Positions 34,110 to 43,128 of a stretch of 64,000 nucleotides of DNA are shown piece by piece. The notes below the pieces were generated by a model. It was not told the DNA's origin and did not search any database. It saw nothing but the letters and a program-made list of their open reading frames with translations. The stretch's first letter is position 1. Each line of letters opens with the position of its first letter. Origin of the DNA: Candidatus Flexifilum breve (GTDB lineage Bacteria; Chloroflexota; Anaerolineae; Aggregatilineales; Phototrophicaceae); contig JADKGC010000006.1 in the NCBI GenBank assembly GCA_016717205.1, positions 1 to 64,000 on the forward strand. The letters run 5' to 3'. The translations under genes and the position numbers were made by a program.

Positions 34110-35696
34110 ATGACAGCAAGAAAATATCCCAGGCGCGGTCTGCGGCGCGGTATTGTGATTATCAGTCTGGTCGCCGGGGTAACGGTGATCGGGTTTGGTG
34201 GCTACACGATTGTGCGGTCGCAGGACAACACGGTGACGAGTGAAGCGTCGAGCACAGAGACGGTGAGCATCAGCGAGCGCGCGACGGTGTCGACCGGGAC
34301 GCTCACGCTCACGCTGGATGCGGCGGGGTCGCTTAGCCCGGCGGCGAGCGAAACGCTCAGTTTTGGCGCATCGGCCCCGGTGACGGAAGTGCTTGTGCAG
34401 GTCGGCGATACGGTGCAGGCGGGTGATGTGCTGTCGCGGCTCGAAACAACGGACGCGGACGCCCGCATCCGGTTGGCTGAACTCCAATTGGCGCAGGCGC
34501 AGGCGTCACTGGATGCGCTCCTCGCGCCGCCCACGCAGATCGCCATCGACCTCGCGGAAGCGAACGTGACACTGGCACAGGCGCAGTTGTACTCGGCATC
34601 GCTGTCGGGCACGACCAGCGATGCCGATGTCGAGATCGCGCGGTTGCAGGAAGAACTAGCGCGCAATTCGCTGTGGCAGGCGCAGCTCCGCCGCGATCAG
34701 AGCGTGGCGCAGGATATCTATCGCAGCGGCGAACTGACATGGGTGGAGTCGCAGGCGTATGACCAATCGGTCAATAACGCGGCGGACAATGTGACGTTGG
34801 CGGAAACGAATTACGAGGAAACGCTGAATCCGACGACTTCCAGTTCAAGCCTCGTGTCGGCGAGCGCGTCAGTCGAAAACGCGCAGGCGCAGCTTGACAG
34901 TTTGCTGGCGGGCGCGACGGCAGACGAAATTCGGCAGGCGGAAATCAAGGTCGAACAGGCACAGTTGAGCCTGGACTCGACCCGCGAGACGCTCGAAAAT
35001 TATGTACTGGTCGCACCGTTTGCCGGGGTGATTGCCGAACAAGCGCTGATCGTCGGCGTGAATCCGCCGGCGACGGGCGCGATCACGCTGCTGGATACGA
35101 GCCAATACACGATTGACCTGAGCATTGCCGAAGCCGATGTCGTTAATGTGAGCGAAGCACAGGCGGTGACCGTCGACGTACAGGCCTTCTCCGGTGCCAG
35201 CATCAACGGGACGATCACTCATCTCGCTGATGTGCCCACGCAGAGCAGCCAGTTGGTTACCTATGATGCGGAAGTTCTGCTCAACGCGACGGACAGCGTG
35301 ACGCTGCGCCCCGGCATGAGCGCGACCGCGACCGTCATCCTCAAGCAGTTGAACGATGTGTTGCTTATCCCCAACCGCTTCATCTCCACCGACAGCGCGA
35401 CCGGCGAAAACATCGTTACGGTGGAGAACGCCGACGGCACGTACACGAGCATCCCGGTCACCATCGGCGAGCGCAGCACCGACTCGAGTGAAATCACGAG
35501 CGGGCTGGAAGCCGGACAGACGATCGTCATCATCGCGCGTGAAGTCGACGCGGCGACGGGGACGCAGGGTGGTCTCGGCTTGGGTGGTCTGCTTGGTGGT
35601 GCGGGTGGTGGTCAACCTCCATCCGGGTTCCAGCCGCCGTCGGGCGGTTTCCAACCCGGGAACGGTGGTGGCGGTTTCCCCGGCGGTGGAGGCTGA
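34110..35696 (+). CDS. HlyD/MacA-type membrane fusion protein with Gly-rich tail, second of two
   Basis: 528 residues; start at 34110, 7 bases after AAGGAG. N-terminal membrane segment, lipoyl halves flanking a long coiled coil, a beta-barrel, and a membrane-proximal domain (IPNRFISTDSATGENIVTVENADGTYTSIPVTIGERS). It ends in an unusual Gly/Pro/Gln-rich tail with repeated QPPSGFQPP and GGGG. The stop overlaps the ATPase start. Confidence 0.9.
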   Translation: MTARKYPRRGLRRGIVIISLVAGVTVIGFGGYTIVRSQDNTVTSEASSTETVSISERATVSTGTLTLTLDAAGSLSPAASETLSFGASAPVTEVLVQVGDTVQAGDVLSRLETTDADARIRLAELQLAQAQASLDALLAPPTQIAIDLAEANVTLAQAQLYSASLSGTTSDADVEIARLQEELARNSLWQAQLRRDQSVAQDIYRSGELTWVESQAYDQSVNNAADNVTLAETNYEETLNPTTSSSSLVSASASVENAQAQLDSLLAGATADEIRQAEIKVEQAQLSLDSTRETLENYVLVAPFAGVIAEQALIVGVNPPATGAITLLDTSQYTIDLSIAEADVVNVSEAQAVTVDVQAFSGASINGTITHLADVPTQSSQLVTYDAEVLLNATDSVTLRPGMSATATVILKQLNDVLLIPNRFISTDSATGENIVTVENADGTYTSIPVTIGERSTDSSEITSGLEAGQTIVIIAREVDAATGTQGGLGLGGLLGGAGGGQPPSGFQPPSGGFQPGNGGGGFPGGGG

Positions 35697-36535
35697 TGAT
35701 GAAATTCTTCAAGCGCACCAACGGCAACGGGGCACACGAACCCGAAGTTGACAAACCGGTGATCTCCATTCGCGAGATCACCAAGGAATATCAGATGGGT
35801 GAAGAGAAGCTGCAAGTGCTCAAGGGAATTTCGCTCGATGTGCACAAAGGCGAGTTTCTCTCCATCATGGGGCCGTCGGGGTCGGGTAAAAGCACGCTGA
35901 TGAACATCCTCGGCGCGCTCGACTCGCCGACGAGCGGCGAATACTTCCTCGATGGGGAAGACATCGCGCGGCTGAGCGCGACGGCGCTGGCGAAGATCCG
36001 TAACCGCAAGATCGGCTTTGTCTTCCAAAACTTCAATCTGCTCAAGCGCACTTCGGCGCTGCGGCAGGTGGAACTGCCGCTGATCTACGCGAATACGCGG
36101 GATCGCAAGGGGCGGGCGCAGGCCGCGCTCGAATCGGTCGGTCTCGGTCAGCGTTTGCATCATTTGCCGAGCGAACTTTCCGGCGGTCAGCAGCAGCGTG
36201 TCGCGATTGCGCGCGCTCTGGTCACCAACCCGGCGATCATCCTCGCTGACGAGCCAACGGGCAATCTCGACTCGCGCAGCGGCACGGAAGTCATGCAGAT
36301 CTTCCAGCGCATGAATAACGAACAGGGCATCACGACAATTTTCGTCACGCATGACCCGTGGATCGCGCGGCACACCAAGCGCGTTGTCATGATCCGCGAT
36401 GGGCGCATTGTGGCCGATCAAAAAGTCGGGCAGCCGCTGGTCGCTGGTGTGGACGAGCGACCGTCGGAAGCGCACGAACTGCAGTCGATCTTTCAGGAGA
36501 CGTACTACAGCGGCAAGGCGGAGGAGTACACCTGA
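35696..36535 (+). CDS. MacB/LolD-type ABC ATPase
   Basis: 279 residues. Walker A GPSGSGKST, family motif IGFVFQNFNLLKRTSALRQVELPLIY, signature LSGGQQQRVAIARALV, Walker B IILADEPTGNLD, switch VTHDP. The C-terminal extension is ~40 residues beyond the usual length. It powers the following FtsX-type permeases; start and stop overlap the neighbours. Confidence 0.93.
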   Translation: MMKFFKRTNGNGAHEPEVDKPVISIREITKEYQMGEEKLQVLKGISLDVHKGEFLSIMGPSGSGKSTLMNILGALDSPTSGEYFLDGEDIARLSATALAKIRNRKIGFVFQNFNLLKRTSALRQVELPLIYANTRDRKGRAQAALESVGLGQRLHHLPSELSGGQQQRVAIARALVTNPAIILADEPTGNLDSRSGTEVMQIFQRMNNEQGITTIFVTHDPWIARHTKRVVMIRDGRIVADQKVGQPLVAGVDERPSEAHELQSIFQETYYSGKAEEYT

Positions 36536-37767
36536 TGCGCTTCTTCGAAAGCTTCCGTATCGCTGTGGTGAGCCTGCTGCTCAACCGCACGCGCGCGCTC
36601 CTGACGATGCTCGGCATCATCATCGGCGTGGGCGCGGTGGTCAGCCTGATGAGTCTGGGGCGCGGCGTGCAGGATTACGTCGCGTCGCAGTTTGAAGGGC
36701 TGGGCGCGGATTTGCTCACAGTGCGCGGATCTCCCCCGATGCGCGGGTTCTTTCAGGCGACCAACCCGCTGACGATGGTCGACGTGGAGAAGCTGGCGAA
36801 TGACAGCGTCGCGCCCGACGTGAATCAGGTCGCGGCAGACTACTCGGTCAACGGCACGGTCGTCGACGGCTACACCAGCGTCAGCGTGACGGTGCGCGGC
36901 GTGACCGGCAGCTACTTCGCCGTGCAGGACTGGCTGCCGAGTCTGGGCAGTCTGTTCACGCATCAAGATATTGACGCGCAGGCGCAGATCGCGCTGCTGG
37001 GCACAACGGTCGTCGAAGACTTGTTTGGCGATGCGACCTACAACCCGGTCGGGCAGACCATCCGCATCAACGACCTGGCGTTCGTGATTGTCGGCGTGAT
37101 GGAAGAACGCACGGCCACGCGCAGCGACCCGAACAACGAAATTCTCGTGCCGATTTCGACGGCGCAGGCGCGGCTGGCCAATGCCCGCGTCGCGGGGGAG
37201 GGCTACACCGTCTCGACGATCTACGCGCAGGTGAGTGAAGACGCGTCGATGGATGCCGCGCAGACGCAGATTGAAGCCTACTTGTTGGATAAGCATGGCA
37301 TTGCCGATGCAGATGAAGCGGATTTTGACGTGACGAGCGCCGAAACTATCGCGGAATCGCGCACGGCGGTGCTCGGCACGCTGACCATCTTCCTGAGCGG
37401 CATCGCGGCGATCTCGCTGCTGGTGGGCGGTATCGGCGTGATGAACATCATGCTTGTGTCGGTCTCCGAACGCACGCAGGAGATCGGTTTGCGCAAAGCG
37501 GTCGGCGCGCAGCATGGCGACATTCTCAGCCAGTTTCTGTTCGAAAGTATCCTGCTCTCGCTCCTCGGTGGCGCGGGCGGGGTCGCGGTCAGTTGGGGGA
37601 TTTTGCAGATCGCGCCGAATTTCCTGTCCGGCGTGACCTTCAGCCTCAGCCCGGATGTGATTTTGCTGGCGACGAGCGTCAGCAGCGGCATCGGCATATT
37701 CTTCGGATTGTTCCCGGCCAACCGTGCCGCGAAGATGAGCCCGATTAAGGCGTTGAGGTTCGAATGA
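36535..37767 (+). CDS. MacB-type (FtsX-like) ABC permease, first of two
   Basis: 410 residues: one N-terminal membrane segment (LLTMLGIIIGVGAVVSLMSLG), a large exported MacB_PCD domain (~45-280), then three C-terminal segments with GGIGVMNIMLVSVSERTQEIGLRKAVGA, the FtsX hallmark. It works by mechanotransmission rather than as a channel. Starts inside the ATPase stop and overlaps the next permease. Confidence 0.93.
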   Translation: MRFFESFRIAVVSLLLNRTRALLTMLGIIIGVGAVVSLMSLGRGVQDYVASQFEGLGADLLTVRGSPPMRGFFQATNPLTMVDVEKLANDSVAPDVNQVAADYSVNGTVVDGYTSVSVTVRGVTGSYFAVQDWLPSLGSLFTHQDIDAQAQIALLGTTVVEDLFGDATYNPVGQTIRINDLAFVIVGVMEERTATRSDPNNEILVPISTAQARLANARVAGEGYTVSTIYAQVSEDASMDAAQTQIEAYLLDKHGIADADEADFDVTSAETIAESRTAVLGTLTIFLSGIAAISLLVGGIGVMNIMLVSVSERTQEIGLRKAVGAQHGDILSQFLFESILLSLLGGAGGVAVSWGILQIAPNFLSGVTFSLSPDVILLATSVSSGIGIFFGLFPANRAAKMSPIKALRFE

Positions 37768-38975
37768 TGTTCACTCCCATTCTGGAAAACGTTCGCATCG
37801 CCCTCAATCAACTGCTGGGCAACAAGCTGCGCACCATGCTGACCATGCTTGGCATCATCATCGGCATCACGTCGGTCGTGCTGCTGCTCTCGCTGGGGCA
37901 GGCCGTGCAGTCGAGCATTACCTCGCAGTTTGAAGGGCTCGGCGCAAGCCTCATCCGTCTGTCGCTGACGGGCAACAGTTCGACCAAGCCGCTCACGCAG
38001 TCACTGGCGGATGCGCTGGCCGATGACAGCCGGGCTCCGGCGATTGCGTATGCCATGCCGACCACCAGCGGCAGCTACGCGGTCGTGTACAACGCCGTTG
38101 AGGACAACATTTCCGTCACCGGGGCGACCACCGAGTACCTTGATGTTAATGACCGCTCGATCAGCAGTGGGCGCATGTTCACGCTGGCGGAACTCGAAGA
38201 TAGTGCGCGGGTCGCCATCATCGGCGTGGACACGGCGGAGAACCTGTTCGAGAGCGCCAACCCCATCGGGCAGCAGATCCGGGTGCGGCAGGTGTTCTTT
38301 CAGGTGATCGGCGTGCTGGATGACACGGGCGGCGAGAACGACGATCTGATCGTCGTTCCACTGACGACCTCCCAGACGCGCCTCAATGCGTCGCGCAGCC
38401 TGACGGGCGACCCGGTGATCAACATGATCCAGATCAAGGCGGTCGATAACGAGCAGGTCGAGGCCGCGATTGAACAGGCGACGCGTGTCATCCGCGAAGA
38501 ACGCAGTATCGCGTCGAGCGCCGATGATGATTTCCGCCTGTTCACGGCGACGACCATCATCGACTCGCTGTCCACGACCATCGAAACGCTGACCGTGTTC
38601 CTCGGCGTGCTGGCGGGGATTTCGCTGGTGGTCGGCGGCATCGGCGTGATGAACATCATGCTGGTTACAGTCAACGAGCGCACCCGCGAAATCGGCTTGC
38701 GCAAGGCGGTCGGCGCGCAGCGCGGTGATATTGTCTTTCAGTTTCTGACCGAGGCGGTCGTCATGGCGCTGTTCGGCGGGCTTCTCGGCATTCTGCTGGC
38801 GGTGGGCGGTTCGTTGCTGATCACGGCGCTCGTGGAAAGCCTGCCCGTCGTCGTGCAAGCCTCCAGTATTGCTCTGGCAGTCGGCATTTCGGTGAGCGTG
38901 GGCGTGTTTTTCGGCGTCTATCCGGCCAGCCGCGCTGCCAGCCTCAACCCGATTGATGCGCTGCGCTATGAATAG
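37764..38975 (+). CDS. MacB-type (FtsX-like) ABC permease, second of two
   Basis: 403 residues, the same four-segment MacB layout as its neighbour (MLTMLGIIIGITSVVLLLSLGQ; GGIGVMNIMLVTVNERTREIGLRKAVGA). Two different permeases sharing one ATPase suggests a heterodimer. ATG at 37764 overlaps the previous stop; 37767 also possible. Confidence 0.92.
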   Translation: MMFTPILENVRIALNQLLGNKLRTMLTMLGIIIGITSVVLLLSLGQAVQSSITSQFEGLGASLIRLSLTGNSSTKPLTQSLADALADDSRAPAIAYAMPTTSGSYAVVYNAVEDNISVTGATTEYLDVNDRSISSGRMFTLAELEDSARVAIIGVDTAENLFESANPIGQQIRVRQVFFQVIGVLDDTGGENDDLIVVPLTTSQTRLNASRSLTGDPVINMIQIKAVDNEQVEAAIEQATRVIREERSIASSADDDFRLFTATTIIDSLSTTIETLTVFLGVLAGISLVVGGIGVMNIMLVTVNERTREIGLRKAVGAQRGDIVFQFLTEAVVMALFGGLLGILLAVGGSLLITALVESLPVVVQASSIALAVGISVSVGVFFGVYPASRAASLNPIDALRYE

Positions 38976-38996
38976 CGCGGAAAGTGGTGGTAAATC

Positions 38997-39959
38997 ATGG
39001 AACAACTGATGCTGATAGCAGGCTTTGTGCCGCTGCCCTACGTGCTTTACTCGATTGTGCAGACGCTGCGCAAGCACCCGCAGGCGAATTTCTTCGGCGT
39101 GCTGCTGGCGTATCTCGCCGTACTGATCCCCGTGGGCGTGTTTGCGTGGGGGACGGCGCGGCAAACGCTGCCCGATTTGCTCACGCTGATCATCGTCATC
39201 AGCGCGGCAATCAGCCTCGTGTTTGGTCTCGTGCTGCTGGTGCGCGAACTGCGCCGCCCGGGACACAAAGTCGCGCGGACGTACGGTTTCCTAAACCTCG
39301 GCGTGAGCGTCTTGATCGCGGTTGGTCTGATCGCCACGCCGACGATTCTCACGCTGATCCCAAATGCGACGGTCAGCGCGGCGATGGTTGCCACGGATGG
39401 ATTCCCCGCGTTTGGACAGGGTCGAGGTGCGGCGGGCAGCACTGATGTGGCAGCCGCCGACTCGGTGGTCGATCCGTCCTCGGCTGCCAGCGCACTCCCG
39501 GCAGCGCCAGCGGGCTTTGCAGCCCCAGCCGGATTCGCTGCGCCGGCGGGGTTTGAAGCGCCATCCGGTCTCTCTGCTGAGAGCACGCAGGAAGCGGAGC
39601 CCGCCGCCGTGCCGCAAGCCACTGCGACTGAAGTGCCGACCCGTGTCCCGGCGCGGCAAGCGGTGCTGCCGACCATCACGCCGACCGTGGTGGTCACGGC
39701 CACGCCGTTCGTACAGGCGACCGCCGTGCCCACTACCGGGCCAACGTGTAATCTGCTCACGATCTACAACCTGAACCTGCGCGCGGAAGCGAGCGCCGAT
39801 GCCGCGCTGCTGACAACCATTCCGTTCTCGACCACGCTCACAGCTTACGAAGTCAACACCGACGGTTGGTGGCGTGTGGACTATGCCGGGCAGACGGGGT
39901 GGGTGAATGGGGAGTATGTTTCCGCCGCCACCGCGTGTATCGCGTTGACTGGCGATTAA
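38997..39959 (+). CDS. Membrane protein with extracellular SH3b domain
   Basis: 320 residues: four hydrophobic segments in the first ~130 residues, a long low-complexity Ala/Pro/Thr linker (tandem AGFAAPAGF repeats and TPTVVVTATP), then an SH3b-type domain (LNLRAEASADAALLTTIPFSTTLTAYEVNTDGWWRVDYAGQTGWVNGEYV). SH3b domains often bind cell-wall material. It follows the exporter permeases by 21 bases, probably same operon. Function unknown. Confidence 0.75.
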   Translation: MEQLMLIAGFVPLPYVLYSIVQTLRKHPQANFFGVLLAYLAVLIPVGVFAWGTARQTLPDLLTLIIVISAAISLVFGLVLLVRELRRPGHKVARTYGFLNLGVSVLIAVGLIATPTILTLIPNATVSAAMVATDGFPAFGQGRGAAGSTDVAAADSVVDPSSAASALPAAPAGFAAPAGFAAPAGFEAPSGLSAESTQEAEPAAVPQATATEVPTRVPARQAVLPTITPTVVVTATPFVQATAVPTTGPTCNLLTIYNLNLRAEASADAALLTTIPFSTTLTAYEVNTDGWWRVDYAGQTGWVNGEYVSAATACIALTGD

Positions 39960-40070
39960 CGATGAGATCAGGCGTGGAGAGATGGATTTCCTGTAAGTCG
40001 GCCTCTAGGCGCGGATCGAACAACGCACTGGAACATGGAAGCACTCTTTAGGATGAGAAAGGACTCGCGA

Positions 40071-41066
40071 ATGAAACGGTTGTCACTGATAGCAGTCGTG
40101 ATCTTGGTACTCGGCGTCTTCAGCGCGGCGCACGCGCAGAGTGACCCGACGCTGGTGGATACCGTGGTGCAGGCGTTTGAGCAAACCCGCGCTAGCACCA
40201 GTCTGCATGTCGCAGCGCAAAGCCTGACCGAACAAAGCGGCGATGCCGGGTTTGGCGGCGGTAGTCAGCAGGGGCAGTCGGCATGGGATGTGGCGGTGGC
40301 AGCGGATGGATCGTGGAATCTCTCCGGCTCAACATCGACGGTGCTGCAAGTGGGCGATAACCAGATGCAGAACGCCATTCAGTATGTGGTCCTCGATGGT
40401 GTGACGTATGTCAACCTCGACGAGGCGCAAATGGGACAGATGCGCGGCCAAACGGATCAGGCGACCACACCGCAGGGCTGGATCGAAGTCAGCACGGACG
40501 GCACCGACCAGACGATGGGTTTCCCGATGCTGGCGTCGACCGCCAATCTGTCAGCGCAGGCGTTGGGTGGGCTGCTGCTGCCGATGAGCGCGACCAGTAT
40601 CGCGGCGATCAGCGCGCTGCCGGATGACATCATCGATGGTCAGACAATGCACGTCTACCAGATCAACCTTGACGCGCAAGCGGTGATCGACAGTGAGACC
40701 AGCGCACTTCTGCGCGGCAGTGGCTTCGGTGGCGGGTTTGGCGGCGGTCAGCGGCCACAAGCTATAGGCGATGCCAGTACCCCTCCTGTCGACGGTCAGA
40801 CTCCGCCGACGGATGGACAGGGTACACCACCGAGCGACGGACAGCGCCCCAGCTTTGATCAGGCCCTGGACCCGGCCAATGTCATCGTGACGATTGCCGT
40901 TTACATCGGCGCTGATGACGGCTTCGTGCATCGCATTTACAGTGTGATCGAAACCGCTTCGACCGCGCGGGACGGCAGCAGCGTTGTATCGACGGTCACC
41001 AGCATCACCGACTTCTCGGCTTTCAACCAACCGGTGAGCATCACCGTCCCGCAGATCGGCGCATAG
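40071..41066 (+). CDS. Secreted protein, possibly LppX/LprG- or LolA-like
   Basis: 331 residues from a start with GAAAGGA upstream and a clean signal peptide ending AHAQ. The body contains WDVAVAADGSWNLSGS, VVLDGVTYVNLDEAQ and, after a Pro/Asp/Gly-rich linker (TPPTDGQGTPPSDGQ), a C-terminal IAVYIGADDGFVHRIYSVIE part. The pattern resembles LolA-fold lipid-carrier proteins such as LppX/LprG, which is weak evidence. No lipobox Cys. Followed by a terminator that would end the exporter operon. Confidence 0.6.
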   Translation: MKRLSLIAVVILVLGVFSAAHAQSDPTLVDTVVQAFEQTRASTSLHVAAQSLTEQSGDAGFGGGSQQGQSAWDVAVAADGSWNLSGSTSTVLQVGDNQMQNAIQYVVLDGVTYVNLDEAQMGQMRGQTDQATTPQGWIEVSTDGTDQTMGFPMLASTANLSAQALGGLLLPMSATSIAAISALPDDIIDGQTMHVYQINLDAQAVIDSETSALLRGSGFGGGFGGGQRPQAIGDASTPPVDGQTPPTDGQGTPPSDGQRPSFDQALDPANVIVTIAVYIGADDGFVHRIYSVIETASTARDGSSVVSTVTSITDFSAFNQPVSITVPQIGA

Positions 41067-41096
41067 TTTTCAGAGAAAAACATCTGGTTATCGAAT

Positions 41097-41126
41097 ACCC
41101 GTGGTCGAATCGATCACGGGTGTTTT
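41097..41126 (+). terminator. Terminator of the exporter operon
   Basis: ACCCGTGGTCG / CGATCACGGGT stem (one G-T pair, AAT loop), followed by GTTTTTATG. Confidence 0.8.
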
Positions 41127-41139
41127 TATGCCTGACTCA

Positions 41140-41156
41140 GTTTACAGAAAGTTTAC
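41140..41156 (+). promoter_or_regulatory. Direct repeat, candidate response-regulator site
   Basis: GTTTAC at 41140 and 41151, an 11-base period, about 100 bases upstream of a small secreted-protein gene. GTTTAC also occurs at 32767 in the response regulator/exporter gap, hinting at shared control. Confidence 0.4.
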
Positions 41157-41254
41157 GCTCCCTCGACCAGACTCCACATTGTCTACCTAAGTTCCTCACA
41201 GCGGCGGCCTATGCTTAGGACAAGTTCGAATTCAGACAAGGAGCAACACCTACC

Positions 41255-41659
41255 ATGAAACGCAATCTCACCATTCTCGCTGTTCTCGCCCTGCTGCTGA
41301 TGTCCTTCGCGGTCGCCGCGTACGCCGATGATGAAGTCGTGCTGCCGACGATTGAAGACGGTCGCATCAACAAGTTCGATATCGCCAGCCCGGTCGCCAT
41401 CTTCGCCGACTACAGCTATCCGTATGCCGACGACATCAACATGGGCGTGCTGGAACGCCTCGAATTCTGGGGCATCACCTATGAAGATCACGTCGAAAAG
41501 GTGTTGGATGTGAGCGCGGCGCAGCTTCAGGCGGCGGATAACTCGGCGGGCAGCGCGGTCGTGGCCGCGGCGAATGGTTACACGCTGATCCTCGAAGCAG
41601 ACGGCAGCCTGACCCTCACTGGCGCGGGCTACACCTACAACTGGACGCAAGCCTTCTAG
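41255..41659 (+). CDS. Small secreted protein of unknown function
   Basis: 134 residues: signal peptide MKRNLTILAVLALLLMSFAVAAYA, then ~110 residues ending in a short beta-rich repeat (NGYTLILEADGSLTLTGAGYTYNWTQ). AAGGAG lies upstream. It has its own upstream terminator, a GTTTAC repeat and a downstream terminator, so it appears monocistronic. I do not recognise a family. Confidence 0.65.
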   Translation: MKRNLTILAVLALLLMSFAVAAYADDEVVLPTIEDGRINKFDIASPVAIFADYSYPYADDINMGVLERLEFWGITYEDHVEKVLDVSAAQLQAADNSAGSAVVAAANGYTLILEADGSLTLTGAGYTYNWTQAF

Positions 41660-41685
41660 CTCCCTCCCAGCCGCAGCCTCGCTGT

Positions 41686-41727
41686 AACCCGGCCATTATT
41701 CCCCTGATAATGGCCGGGTTTTTATTT
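41686..41727 (+). terminator. Intrinsic terminator
   Basis: A 14-base-pair perfect stem (41686-41699 with 41707-41720; AACCCGGCC core), followed by TTTATTT. Confidence 0.88.
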
Positions 41728-41835
41728 GTTGCGCAAGCAACACTCCAGAAATATAAGAAAATCCGGTTGTGTGTGCAAACTATACAAAGACTCTCCTTGA
41801 CAGGCGTTTGCGGAAGGCGTTAAGCTTAGAATCAA

Positions 41836-41849
41836 CGCAATCGATTGCG
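41836..41849. promoter_or_regulatory. LacI-family operator
   Basis: CGCAATCGATTGCG, a perfect 14-base palindrome with central CG, the standard form of LacI/GalR operators. It lies 15 bases before the lacI-type gene and downstream of TTGACA (41797-41802), so autorepression is likely. Confidence 0.75.
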
Positions 41850-41863
41850 AAGCTATATTCTTG

Positions 41864-42886
41864 ATGCCGAATTCGAAGATTACCTTAGCTGACATTGCCA
41901 AACTCGCGGGCGTTTCGACCTCCACAGTCTCGCGGGCGCTCACCGACAGCCCGCAAATCAGCGACCCCGTCAAACGCAGCATTAAGGCGTTGGCTCGGCA
42001 GCATAACTATCATCCGCATCTCGGCGCGCGCAATCTGCGCTTGAGAAAGACCAATGTGATCGGCTTGGTCTTACCGATTGAAGCCAACGACGCCGCGACG
42101 CTCTCCAACCCGTTCGTGTTGGAATTTGTCGGAGCGGTGGGCTTGGAACTGCGGCAGTATGAGTGCAATTTACTGCTGCTCCAGGAGCGTATGATCAACC
42201 CGCAGTTGTGGAATTCCGGTCTGGTGGATGGCTACCTGATGCTTGGCCACGGGAATGACCCCGACCTGCTGAATGAAGTTTCCGGCCTCGTTCCGCTCGT
42301 GGTGTGGGGCAATCGACTGGCGGAACAGCAGTACGTCACGGTGGGCGTCGACAATACCGATCTGGCTCGGCAGGCGGTCGAACATCTCATCCAGTTAGGG
42401 CGGCGGCGCATCGGCATCATCGTCGGCACGTTTGGAGCGAACAACACCGAGTCGTACCTGCGCTACCGCGGCTACTGTCAAGCGTTATCCGCTGCTGGCC
42501 TGAACTACGACCCGGCGCTCGTCGTCTTCACGGAATTTGACGCCAATTCGGCCTACTGCGCCGCGCGGCAAATTCTCGACCAGGCGCCGCAGATTGATGC
42601 GTTGTTCGCGGCGCACAGCGATGTGGTGGCTCTGGCCGCGATTCAAGCGTTGGGGCAGGCCGGGCGGCGTGTGCCGCAGGATGTCGCTGTGATCGGCTTC
42701 GACAACATCAGTTTGGGGATGCATTTCGGCCTGCCGTTGACCACGGTGAGTCAGGAAGTCCAGTCGACGGGCGCTCGGGTGCTCGTGAAAACGTTGATGC
42801 AGTTGATCGCGGGTGAACCCGCAGAGTCCACCACAATTGCAGGGAAGCTGATGGTGCGGCAGTCATGTGGTGCAGGTACTAGTTAG
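41864..42886 (+). CDS. LacI-family transcriptional regulator
   Basis: 340 residues. N-terminal helix-turn-helix ITLADIAKLAGVSTSTVSRALTDSPQIS plus hinge, then a periplasmic-binding-like sugar domain (VDNTDLARQAVEHLIQLGRRRIGII; VAVIGFDNISLGMHFGLPLTTV). ATG at 41864 preferred; a TTG lies directly before. It precedes a sugar ABC importer and probably controls it in response to that sugar. Confidence 0.93.
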   Translation: MPNSKITLADIAKLAGVSTSTVSRALTDSPQISDPVKRSIKALARQHNYHPHLGARNLRLRKTNVIGLVLPIEANDAATLSNPFVLEFVGAVGLELRQYECNLLLLQERMINPQLWNSGLVDGYLMLGHGNDPDLLNEVSGLVPLVVWGNRLAEQQYVTVGVDNTDLARQAVEHLIQLGRRRIGIIVGTFGANNTESYLRYRGYCQALSAAGLNYDPALVVFTEFDANSAYCAARQILDQAPQIDALFAAHSDVVALAAIQALGQAGRRVPQDVAVIGFDNISLGMHFGLPLTTVSQEVQSTGARVLVKTLMQLIAGEPAESTTIAGKLMVRQSCGAGTS

Positions 42887-42988
42887 TCCGAAGATCACCT
42901 AAACCCATGACGCTTCTCATGTTTTGGTTCTAACGCGCTTGAAACTAAGCGCTGGGAATGTAAGGTTAAGCAGGATGGTTATGCCGAG

Positions 42989-43001
42989 TGTCGACTCGAC
43001 A
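42989..43001. promoter_or_regulatory. Palindrome upstream of the sugar importer
   Basis: TGTCGA-C-TCGACA, a perfect 13-base dyad in the 242-base gap before the sugar-binding protein. It does not match the LacI operator at 41836; the role is unknown. Confidence 0.3.
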
Positions 43002-43128
43002 TGCACCATAGCTACTCGCCCGGTTGAGAGCCTGCTGCTCATAGTAGTCTAGGAGGCGTATCGGTAAAGAGTAATTCGGTCTTGTCGTCCATTTGGTTAG
43101 CATTCGCCTTTCAAGGAGATTGGTTTTC

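Noticed and set aside
39500..39720. AGFAAPAGF repeats as a tandem DNA repeat or CRISPR-like array
   Set aside because: They are in-frame low-complexity codons in a linker of the SH3b protein; units are short and lack spacers.
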